From: Firmicutes bacterium UBA2530
GTDB lineage: Bacteria; Bacillota; Clostridia; Tissierellales; Sedimentibacteraceae
Length of the DNA stretch: 15,702 bases
Assembly (NCBI GenBank): GCA_002340985.1
Contig: DDNC01000022.1
Coordinates: forward strand, 56,867 to 72,568
Reading direction: 5' to 3'
Shown: positions 1-6,494 of the stretch, one piece after another
Layout of the letters: each line of letters opens with the position of its first letter
How positions within the stretch are numbered: position 1 is the stretch's first letter
Translations under genes and position numbers: made by a program
The notes under the pieces: model-generated
The model's input: only the letters and a program-made list of their open reading frames with translations
Database searches by the model: none
Told to the model about the DNA's origin: nothing

Positions 1-14
1 AACCTATACTTTGA

Positions 15-584
15 TTATGATTTTTCACTATCTGATAAATAATCTGTAAGCTTCTCAATAATTACTTTATAAGTGTTGGCACGGGATGAAAGCAGCATGA
101 TGAAAAGGAATATAATTTCATCATCATCAAAATTCCTGCAGTCTTCATATATATTTCTTGCCAGTTCCTCAATATCTTTTTCAAGCTTCGATATCTCTTC
201 TTGTTCGATTAATAAGAACACCTTGTATAATTCACTCAGTCTATCGCTATCGAAATGATTTTCTTCATATTGATTCATTATCAACTTAACGTCGTCAAGT
301 GACAAAATTTGTTTCAAATAAAATATGTAAATTAAGGATATAATATGTTGAGGATAATATTTTTTACTTTCAGGCTTCGGAATGAGTTCGTTCTTAACAT
401 AATTATTTATCATGGACTTAGTCAGTATCTTATCCTTAGAGCTGCGTTTATAATGTTCCAGGTTTTCATTCATAAACGAAAGAGCCTGGTCCATGTACAA
501 GTTTATATTTGGAATTTTCGCACTTTCTATTTGATTTAAGAATTCGTTGTTATTTAAAAAATCTAATAATTCCTCTACTTGCAT
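15..584 (-). CDS. DUF1836 family protein (MerR-like HTH)
   Basis: A 189-residue soluble protein. Residues about 52-105 (ILTKSMINNYVKNELIP, then KKYYPQHIISLIYIFYLKQILSLDDVK) have the layout of the DUF1836 domain, which resembles a MerR-type winged helix: a helix-turn-helix, a short wing around the KKYY segment, then a helix that usually contacts DNA. The acidic C-terminal half (about 105-189) has no domain I recognise. The ATG at 584 is chosen because AAGGAG lies about 7 nt upstream on the minus strand. The family is common in Firmicutes and its target genes are unknown; a DNA-binding regulatory role is inference from the fold. It is transcribed away from the haemolysin III gene across a 136-nt gap and looks monocistronic here. 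Confidence 0.8.
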   Translation of the reverse strand: MQVEELLDFLNNNEFLNQIESAKIPNINLYMDQALSFMNENLEHYKRSSKDKILTKSMINNYVKNELIPKPESKKYYPQHIISLIYIFYLKQILSLDDVKLIMNQYEENHFDSDRLSELYKVFLLIEQEEISKLEKDIEELARNIYEDCRNFDDDEIIFLFIMLLSSRANTYKVIIEKLTDYLSDSEKS

Positions 585-720
585 ATTGTGCTCCTTGCTA
601 TTGTTTTATTAGTATTATATGGCATTGAAGAAAATTTTTCAAGCAAACCATTGACTTTTATTAAAAACAGGAATATCATAACTATATAATATAGTTTTTA
701 AAACTACATAGGAGGTATTT

Positions 721-1368
721 ATGAGTATTAATTCTGATAAAAAAGAATTAACAAGTGCGTTCACGCACTTAGGGGGTGCTGTATTTGGAGTTGTGGGAAC
801 AGCCGTACTTTTAAATTCAAAGAATTCCAATGGTATAACGCTGGCGGCTTTTCTTATCTTTGGCATAAGCATGGTATTAATGTATTCCACAAGTACAATT
901 TACCACTTCATTGACAGATCAAGGCAAAAAGCTAAGCTGGTAATGAGGAAGCTTGACCATATCATGATATTTGTCTTTGTGGCAGGAAGCTATACACCCA
1001 TCTGCCTGCTTACTCTTAACGGCAGTGCTGGTTACAAGCTTCTTACTCTTGTCTGGTCAATAACACTGATAGGCGTATTTATTAAGCTGTTTTGGATTAC
1101 GGCCCCAAATTGGGTAAGCTCCTTGCTGTACATATTAATGGGATGGGTTGCCGTATTAGTTCTTTCTCCACTCGCAAATAAAATGGAGCCATGGGGGATG
1201 TACTGGCTGTTTTCAGGAGGAATATTTTATACAATAGGCGGTGTGATTTATGCTGTTAAAAGACCGAATATAAATAATACCTATTTTGGATTTCATGAGC
1301 TGTTTCATATATTTGTACTGGCAGGTTCTCTGTGCCATTATGTCATGATGTACTTTTATATAGGTTAG
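721..1368 (+). CDS. Haemolysin III / PAQR family membrane protein
   Basis: A 215-residue multipass membrane protein with about seven hydrophobic segments, the usual size for bacterial HlyIII (YqfA/TrhA) proteins. The PAQR metal-site residues are visible: SxxxH in the second segment (Ser58, His62), Asp79-His80 followed by the family-typical FVFVAGSYTP, and HExxH near the C-terminus (His192, His196). Related animal adiponectin receptors bind zinc with the same residues and act as lipid amidases; for bacterial members a role in membrane energetics or lipid homeostasis has been proposed, and haemolysis is not established for most. The ATG at 721 has AGGAGGT about 5 nt upstream. The gene stands alone, divergent from the DUF1836 gene. 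Confidence 0.9.
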   Translation: MSINSDKKELTSAFTHLGGAVFGVVGTAVLLNSKNSNGITLAAFLIFGISMVLMYSTSTIYHFIDRSRQKAKLVMRKLDHIMIFVFVAGSYTPICLLTLNGSAGYKLLTLVWSITLIGVFIKLFWITAPNWVSSLLYILMGWVAVLVLSPLANKMEPWGMYWLFSGGIFYTIGGVIYAVKRPNINNTYFGFHELFHIFVLAGSLCHYVMMYFYIG

Positions 1369-1474
1369 GCTTCATATTTCAATATGATTTACTTTACCGG
1401 ATATTTTGCCATATAGGCTGAATATCCGGCAATAAAGACATACAGAAATTTGCACTTTCTTAAGCTCATCATTA

Positions 1475-1503
1475 TTGCAGGTAACTGACGGTTATGATAT
1501 AAT
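1475..1503 (+). promoter_or_regulatory. Sigma-A promoter with extended -10
   Basis: TTGCAG (1475-1480), a 17-nt spacer and TATAAT (1498-1503), with TG at 1495-1496 giving an extended -10. It lies about 50 nt upstream of the ATG at 1554. A TTG at 1503 that is in frame with the gene overlaps the -10, so it cannot be the start codon if this promoter is used. Confidence 0.65.
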
Positions 1504-1553
1504 TGCTAATCCGTTATATTTGTAACGTATTAATATGTTTTAAGGAAGGATTT

Positions 1554-2084
1554 ATGAAAAAATACCTTTTAGCCTTTGCAATTATCGCCATACTTGTTTT
1601 ATTTTTTACATATAGCAAAAAAAATCCTCAGCCCCCAGATTCGCAAGAGGCGCTCGCCGAGCCTGAATTCAATGAGGCAACCAAGGTGACACCTTCTGAA
1701 ATCAAAGATGCCCAAAAAATGGTGTCTGATTATTTCGACGCACTGAAAACAAGCAAGACTGTTATACTTGCCGACTATATAGGCTACAATATGATTAATC
1801 TCGGGCAAATAGGCGCATGCAACGTAAACAGCATTAATAAGGCCCTGGACTTTCTCTATGATGACAATTTCAAGCCGCAGCTCATTAAAATAGAAAACGG
1901 CTCAAAGCATGACTTTGACCCGCAATATTACATTGATGAAATAAAGAGCCAGCAAAGTATAGACATACACAAAATAGTGAACCTTCACGTTTATTTTGAT
2001 TATAACAAGGACCGAGACTGGGACTTCATCCTCGTTAAATACAAAGAAGACAGTCCTTGGAAAATCCATCTGTGGATTGATTAA
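1554..2084 (+). CDS. Exported or membrane-anchored protein of unknown function
   Basis: A 176-residue protein that I do not recognise. It begins MKKYLLAFAIIAILVLFFTY, an N-terminal hydrophobic segment with two lysines in front: a signal peptide or signal anchor. No lipobox cysteine follows. The rest (about 45-176) is soluble and ends in alternating beta-like segments (HVYFDYNKDRDWDFILVKY, then SPWKIHLWID). This resembles small extracytoplasmic NTF2-like domains such as DUF4829, but the match is only by impression. Start chosen at ATG 1554 because AAGGAAGGA ends 3 nt before it; the in-frame TTG 51 nt upstream falls in the promoter -10. A gap of 80 nt separates it from the peroxiredoxin gene, and joint transcription is possible but unproven. 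Confidence 0.7.
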   Translation: MKKYLLAFAIIAILVLFFTYSKKNPQPPDSQEALAEPEFNEATKVTPSEIKDAQKMVSDYFDALKTSKTVILADYIGYNMINLGQIGACNVNSINKALDFLYDDNFKPQLIKIENGSKHDFDPQYYIDEIKSQQSIDIHKIVNLHVYFDYNKDRDWDFILVKYKEDSPWKIHLWID

Positions 2085-2164
2085 TCTTTTTAGAAATTTC
2101 TTCTCACAATAAAATACAGTTATTCATATTATATAATGTTATCAGAAATACAGGAGGATATTAT

Positions 2165-2860
2165 ATGATATCGAACAATAGAGAATGTCTCTCCATAGGG
2201 CGGATTGCCCCTGACTTCACCGCAATAACAACTCGCGGTGTCATAACCCTGTCACAGTATGCGGGAAGATGGGTATTGCTGTTCTCACATCCGGGAGATT
2301 TCACTCCTGTATGTACGTCTGAATTTATTGCGTTTGCACAGCTTTATCCAGAATTTGAAAAAAGAAATGTGCAGCTTCTCGGCATAAGCATAGACAGCAA
2401 CCCGGCTCACTTGGCATGGCTGTACAATATACAGCAATTTACCGGAATTGAAATACCATTTCCCCTGATAGCGGACAGGGATGCAGAAATATCAAGACTG
2501 TACGGAATGGTTAACCCCGACAGAATATATGAGGAAAGTGTCAGAGATGTTTTCTTTATAGATCCCAACCGAAAGATACGTTCAATACTGACATATCCGG
2601 CTACAAACGGAAGAAACATGTATGAACTTCTCAGATTGATTGACGCCCTGCAGACAACCGACAGATATATGGTTTCCACTCCTGCCAACTGGGTTCCGGG
2701 GCAGCCGGTTATAGTACCGCCACCTTATACATATGAGGGGCTTTTAGAAAGAGCCTCTACACCTCCGAGCCCGGATATGCTCTGTTTGCAGTGGTATATG
2801 TGCTTCGAGGACTACGATAACCTCGTTCCGATTACACCAGATATTGCCGCAGTTGAATAA
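2165..2860 (+). CDS. Peroxiredoxin, Prx6 / archaeal-type thiol peroxidase
   Basis: A 231-residue AhpC/TSA peroxiredoxin that reduces hydrogen peroxide and organic hydroperoxides in the cytoplasm. The active site HPGDFTPVCTSEF holds Pro43, Thr47 and the peroxidatic Cys50 (PxxxTxxC). A long C-terminal extension after about residue 165 (TPANWVPGQPVIVPPP) is typical of the Prx6-like branch. Two further cysteines, Cys207 and Cys213, match in number and spacing those of Aeropyrum pernix thiol peroxidase (50, 207, 213), so a resolving-cysteine mechanism is likely. The ATG at 2165 has CAGGAGG 7 nt upstream. An oxygen-defence role fits a strict anaerobe. A bidirectional terminator follows directly. 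Cys8 is an extra cysteine of unknown use. Confidence 0.93.
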   Translation: MISNNRECLSIGRIAPDFTAITTRGVITLSQYAGRWVLLFSHPGDFTPVCTSEFIAFAQLYPEFEKRNVQLLGISIDSNPAHLAWLYNIQQFTGIEIPFPLIADRDAEISRLYGMVNPDRIYEESVRDVFFIDPNRKIRSILTYPATNGRNMYELLRLIDALQTTDRYMVSTPANWVPGQPVIVPPPYTYEGLLERASTPPSPDMLCLQWYMCFEDYDNLVPITPDIAAVE

Positions 2861-2874
2861 ATTGAACCCCAATA

Positions 2875-2897
2875 AAAAAACGGCAATGCCGTTTTTT
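2875..2897. terminator. Bidirectional intrinsic terminator
   Basis: AAAAAACGGC, loop AAT, GCCGTTTTTT: a perfect 10-bp stem with an A-run on one side and a T-run on the other, placed between the stops of two convergent genes (2860 and 2905). It can serve both the peroxiredoxin and the permease. Confidence 0.9.
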
Positions 2898-2904
2898 GTT
2901 TACG

Positions 2905-4014
2905 TTACTGCATAAATGACATAAATACCAAAAGTACTGCAAGCATAAAAACATTGATTGCAGAAAATACGTACAAATATTTTGCAGGCTTTGAATTTTC
3001 GGTTTTAATATAAAACTTATAGGATATGAGGCTCGCCAGAGATGCAATAAGTGTCCCCAGTCCACCTGCATTCGTTCCGAGAATCAATGCCCTGTAATTT
3101 TCAGTAAATCCAGAAAGAAGTACCGCTGCCGGAACATTGCTTATTACCTGACTTATGAGTGCAGAATAAATAAGCTCATGCCCGCTTATGAGCTCAGAAA
3201 GCACCATGCGTACAGGTTCGATTTTCTCTATGTTGCCCGTGAAGATAAAAAAGAACACAAATGTGGCAAGAAGACTGTAGTCAACCTTTATCAACATCTT
3301 TCTGTCCATAACAAGCACGGAAGCCAGAACTACCGCAAAGATATATCTGTAATCTACAATACGAAAAACAGCCGCAATGCTTGCCGCAAACAACAGCATA
3401 TACGCATACAGCTTATACTTGCATGAAATTTTTTCTTTTACTGAAAACTTTACAAATATATGCTCATGCTTGCCAATTGATGATAATATAAAAATCAATA
3501 TAAAGCTGACAAAAGTCGCTGGCACTGTCATCCTGAAAAATTCCAAAATTCCTATATTGTAATATGAAAAAAGGTAAAGATTCTGTGGATTACCCACAGG
3601 AGTAAGCATGCTCCCCAAATTTGCCGCAACTGTCTGCATTGCTATAATAAATATCATTTTATCGTTCTGTCCCGTAACAGTAAGCACTAAAATAGAAAAT
3701 GGAACAAATGTAATAAGGGCAACATCATTTGTAATGAGCATAGAGCTTAAAAAGCACATCATTATAAGACTTATGAAAAGACCTCTCGTATTTCTTGAGC
3801 CTTCCGTCATTTTTTCCGCAAGCACATTGAACAGCCCCACTTCTTTAAGTCCCGCAACTATAATCATAAGACAGAACAAAACCACAAGCACCTTAGTGTC
3901 TATGTAAGAAATATACTCCATGGACGGTGGTATAAAAAATGCTGTAATTGCTGCAGCAACAAATGATATCGTCAATACAGCCTCTGTTTTAAAAAAATTT
4001 TTCACACTCTCCAT
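2905..4014 (-). CDS. ArsB/SLC13-type anion permease
   Basis: A 369-residue integral membrane protein with about ten hydrophobic segments, in the ion transporter superfamily that includes ArsB, CitMHS and the YbiR-type permeases. It carries paired family signatures: LITNDVALITFVPF and LTPVGNPQNLYLF in the first half, and ISNVPAAVLLSGF and NAGGLGTLIASLASLISY in the second. These re-entrant loops form the substrate and sodium or proton sites in relatives. The substrate (arsenite, citrate, other anion) cannot be read from sequence. It is too far from the arsenic genes (4.5 kb) to assign on context. Start chosen at ATG 4014 with AAGGAGA 6 nt upstream; an upstream in-frame start at 4059 would place a TGATATAAT-like -10 (4043-4051) inside the gene. 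Confidence 0.85.
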   Translation of the reverse strand: MESVKNFFKTEAVLTISFVAAAITAFFIPPSMEYISYIDTKVLVVLFCLMIIVAGLKEVGLFNVLAEKMTEGSRNTRGLFISLIMMCFLSSMLITNDVALITFVPFSILVLTVTGQNDKMIFIIAMQTVAANLGSMLTPVGNPQNLYLFSYYNIGILEFFRMTVPATFVSFILIFILSSIGKHEHIFVKFSVKEKISCKYKLYAYMLLFAASIAAVFRIVDYRYIFAVVLASVLVMDRKMLIKVDYSLLATFVFFFIFTGNIEKIEPVRMVLSELISGHELIYSALISQVISNVPAAVLLSGFTENYRALILGTNAGGLGTLIASLASLISYKFYIKTENSKPAKYLYVFSAINVFMLAVLLVFMSFMQ

Positions 4015-4042
4015 GATTCTCTCCTTGTATGTCAATACACGG

Positions 4043-4051
4043 ATTATATCA
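4043..4051 (-). promoter_or_regulatory. Possible extended -10 of the permease gene
   Basis: Read on the minus strand, TGATATAAT lies about 30 nt upstream of the ATG at 4014. No good -35 is visible 17 nt upstream, but extended -10 promoters tolerate this. Confidence 0.4.
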
Positions 4052-4164
4052 TAAAACATATTTAATTTTAAATAAATTTTTCAGCAATTGTCTTACTTAT
4101 AAAAGATTATAGACAACCCTTGATTTATTCCTGCTTTTAAAACATATTTAAGCACTTGGTATTA

Positions 4165-5187
4165 TTATATAATATATTTAATTTCTGAATCAATAAATAG
4201 TTCCTTTATCTCTTTATCAAAAAATTCATTAATTTCATCCAATGCTTCCTTTGGATATACGTATTTTCCATATCCAAACTGACCGTACTTATATTTTCTG
4301 TTTTCGTCATTCATTGGCAGCGTACTTTCGGGGAAAACTTTAAGTATCCTGTTTTTTGCTGTGGTGGTATAACGATGAGATATAATTTCAAAGCTTACCG
4401 GAGCCTTCGGGCCTTCTTTTAGCTTATTCGATAAATCCTGCAGCAAAACATGGTAGTCTTCCCTCCAGTTGTTATAAATGAAAACGGGAGCAATCAGGTA
4501 GCCTGTCGGATATCCCGCCTCTGAAACCTTTATGCTTGCTTCTGTCCTTTTATCCACAGAGGCTGTATAATGTTCATATTTGTCTATTACATAGGGCGTA
4601 TTAATGCTGAACCTTATTTCAGTATGACCATTATGGTTTAATTTAAGCAGCGAGTCCACATCATTATACTTTGTTACAAATCTGAATTTTCCTTTTTCAC
4701 TTTTTCCGAAAAATGTTATAGCTTTTTGCAATGAATGGGTGTACGGCTCTACAGGCACCGGATCTGAAGTAGCCGATCCCTCAAACACAGTTTTTTCGGG
4801 CAGTCTTTCATTTATATACTTCTCTGCCTGATTAAAAATATCATCAGTATTTACATATGCCTTTACAAATGGCTTATCTCCAAGCATGGTATTTAAATAG
4901 CAGTATTCGCATTGCCCCATGCATCCTGATATCAAAGGAAGCTGATAGTGGGCAGATGGCTTGCACGTTTGAAATACTAATCCTCTTTTTACTCCCACAA
5001 CTAATGTTTTCTTACCTTCCCTGTATTGGGAAGACAAATCACTTCCCGGTATATATTGTTTCATTTTATTGGAGGTTAGTTTTACTATTTCAATATTATT
5101 ATTGCCTCCGAATCTGTCAAGGATTTCCTTTGCCGCGTCATATTCTAACGAATCTTTTTCAAATATAATTCTTTTTGGAATAAACAA
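4165..5187 (-). CDS. splB: Spore photoproduct lyase family radical SAM protein, catalytic Cys replaced by Ala
   Basis: A 340-residue radical SAM protein, about the length of B. subtilis SplB (342). The 4Fe-4S motif is CX3CX2C (Cys89, Cys93, Cys96), with the tyrosines at 95 and 97 kept. The rest aligns well with SplB: THSLQKAITFFG, RFVTKYNDVDSLL, TEIRFSINTPYVI and a KVSEAGYPTGYLIAPVF segment. SplB repairs the thymine dimer 5-thyminyl-5,6-dihydrothymine in germinating spores, using Cys141 as hydrogen donor. The equivalent residue here, 50 after the first cluster cysteine, is Ala139 in FEGSATSD. It may therefore be a divergent or repurposed SPL family member rather than an efficient lyase. The start is a TTG with GGAGAGGAG 9 nt upstream. 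No splA neighbour is present. Confidence 0.85.
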   Translation of the reverse strand: MFIPKRIIFEKDSLEYDAAKEILDRFGGNNNIEIVKLTSNKMKQYIPGSDLSSQYREGKKTLVVGVKRGLVFQTCKPSAHYQLPLISGCMGQCEYCYLNTMLGDKPFVKAYVNTDDIFNQAEKYINERLPEKTVFEGSATSDPVPVEPYTHSLQKAITFFGKSEKGKFRFVTKYNDVDSLLKLNHNGHTEIRFSINTPYVIDKYEHYTASVDKRTEASIKVSEAGYPTGYLIAPVFIYNNWREDYHVLLQDLSNKLKEGPKAPVSFEIISHRYTTTAKNRILKVFPESTLPMNDENRKYKYGQFGYGKYVYPKEALDEINEFFDKEIKELFIDSEIKYII

Positions 5188-5584
5188 AATAATTTGCTCC
5201 TCTCCGCCTTGTAAAATTTACATTATCACAAATATAAAGTTTATATTTGTACTGTAATACTTTTGCCTCAGTCAAAAATTTTATTCGAAAAATACCCTTA
5301 TTGAAATAAAAAATATTGCCTTGAGGTTGTTGTTATATGTCTGGAAATAATATTAATATTTATTCATATACCATGTGATGACTTAATTTGGTATACTGTT
5401 ATATGGTTTAGAAACAATATATGTATTTTTGTTAAGAAATGTTGTGTGAATTAGGCTTATTAAAACATTTTTTGATGATATAAGCAAATCACTTAGGAAT
5501 ATACGGTTAAGCAGATTTTTTTACTTATATGTGTTAAAAAATAAACAATATCTGAAAATGATTATTTTAAAGGAGTGTTTTAAA
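5188..5584. other. 397-bp divergent intergenic region
   Basis: A gene-free AT-rich stretch between the lyase homologue (-) and the merR gene (+). It holds a perfect 23-nt palindrome (5228-5250), and a 7-bp inverted repeat TATACCA / TGGTATA with a 15-nt loop near 5376-5404. No ORF, RNA gene or convincing terminator was seen. Confidence 0.5.
5228..5250. repeat. Perfect 23-nt palindrome upstream of splB-like gene
   Basis: ACAAATATAAA, one central G, then TTTATATTTGT: 11-bp arms with no mismatch, centred 52 nt upstream of the TTG start at 5187. The size, position and AT-rich arms suit a dimeric repressor or regulator site. A weak promoter reading (TTGACT, 18 nt, TACAAA on the minus strand) would place the palindrome over the -10 and transcription start. 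Confidence 0.5.
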
Positions 5585-6397
5585 ATGAAGTATAGAATTA
5601 GTGAAGTAGCTAAATTATTGGATTTATCGTCAGAAGCTATCAGATATTATGAGAATAAGGGAATAATAAAACCCGAAAGAGATGAGGAGACCGGATATAG
5701 ATATTATGGCGGATGGGAGATACATATGTTGATTAGGGCTAGAACTTATCGGCAATTAGGCTGCTCCATAGATGAAACGGCAGATCTTCTTAATAGATTT
5801 GATAATGTGGACATAATTTCATACTTAGATAATAAAAGAGAAGAGATTAAAAAGGAAATTGAGCGCAGCGCAAACCTTTTGAGTTATTTAGAAAATGAAC
5901 AGGAAAATATTATGAGTTCTGATGAAATAACCGGAAAATATCAACTGTTATTTCGTCCAGATATATATCGACTTGAAATGCAAGATGGATATGTTCTTCA
6001 TCCCGACAAAAAATTAAGACAAGCAATATATAATTGGATTGAAAAAATACCATATGTCTTTTCCAGCACGGTATTTCCTTTGGATAATGTATATGGCAGT
6101 GATGATAACTTTACCGTGGGATTAGGAATATATAAAGAGCATGCTGAATTATTAGGAATAGAAGAATCTGAATTTGCAAGGTTTTTTCCTTCAAGATTGT
6201 GTGTTTTAACGGGAATCCAAACTAAATCCAGTAAAAACATATCTACGGATTTATTACGACCCGCTATGGATTATATGACTAATCATGGAATGCTATTAAC
6301 AGGAGATGTTATAACTAAAAGCGTTTTAATGCGTAAGGTTGGTGAGGAATATGTAAATTGGCATCAAGCTTGGCTGCCATTTAAATATAAAAATTGA
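5585..6397 (+). CDS. MerR family transcriptional regulator with GyrI-like C-terminal domain
   Basis: A 270-residue regulator. Residues 1-70 form the MerR winged helix: YRISEVAKLLDLSSEAIRYYENKGII, then ETGYRYYGGWEIHMLIRARTYRQLGCSIDE. A dimerising coiled coil follows (about 75-115, KREEIKKEIERSANLLSYLE). The rest (about 120-270) has the layout of a BmrR/GyrI-like effector-binding domain, which in relatives binds small hydrophobic or cationic molecules. There are too few cysteines in metal-binding positions for a metal sensor. ATG 5585 is chosen over an upstream in-frame GTG at 5531 because AAAGGAG lies 9 nt upstream and the MerR domain starts exactly there. The next gene has a MerR-type 19-bp-spacer promoter, so this protein probably activates the reductase in response to its substrate. 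Confidence 0.9.
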   Translation: MKYRISEVAKLLDLSSEAIRYYENKGIIKPERDEETGYRYYGGWEIHMLIRARTYRQLGCSIDETADLLNRFDNVDIISYLDNKREEIKKEIERSANLLSYLENEQENIMSSDEITGKYQLLFRPDIYRLEMQDGYVLHPDKKLRQAIYNWIEKIPYVFSSTVFPLDNVYGSDDNFTVGLGIYKEHAELLGIEESEFARFFPSRLCVLTGIQTKSSKNISTDLLRPAMDYMTNHGMLLTGDVITKSVLMRKVGEEYVNWHQAWLPFKYKN

Positions 6398-6410
6398 TAA
6401 AAAATTTTCA

Positions 6411-6441
6411 TTGACTTTAAAGTTCCTTGAGACCTTATACT
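6411..6441 (+). promoter_or_regulatory. MerR-type promoter with 19-bp spacer
   Basis: TTGACT (6411-6416), a spacer of exactly 19 nt, and TATACT (6436-6441). A 19-bp spacer between good -35 and -10 boxes is the hallmark of promoters activated by MerR-family DNA distortion. It starts 14 nt after the stop of a merR gene and leads to the reductase gene 54 nt downstream. The dyad within the spacer is imperfect (AAG ... CTT arms). Confidence 0.8.
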
Positions 6442-6494
6442 TTTGATAAATACAAATTTATTAAAAATATATTTAAAGAAAAGGAGATTTAAAG

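Noticed and set aside
651..690. TTGACT and TATAAT upstream of the haemolysin III gene
   Set aside because: The boxes are 28 nt apart, too far for a normal promoter. Only the TATAAT may be used.
1397..1429. Inverted repeat CCGGATATT / AATATCCGG after the haemolysin III gene
   Set aside because: The 9-bp stem has a 15-nt loop and no T-run on either side, so I do not call it a terminator; it may be a chance dyad or weak structure.
1503..1553. Upstream TTG start for the exported protein
   Set aside because: It overlaps the promoter -10 and lacks a ribosome binding site; the ATG at 1554 has a strong one and a signal peptide right after it.
3178..3907. Plus-strand open frames inside the permease gene
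   Set aside because: They lie fully antisense to a conserved membrane protein with clear family motifs and have no start signals.
2905..4014. Permease as part of the arsenic system (ArsB)
   Set aside because: The fold family fits, but it is 4.5 kb from the arsenic genes, has no arsenic-type operator, and ACR3 already provides arsenite efflux.
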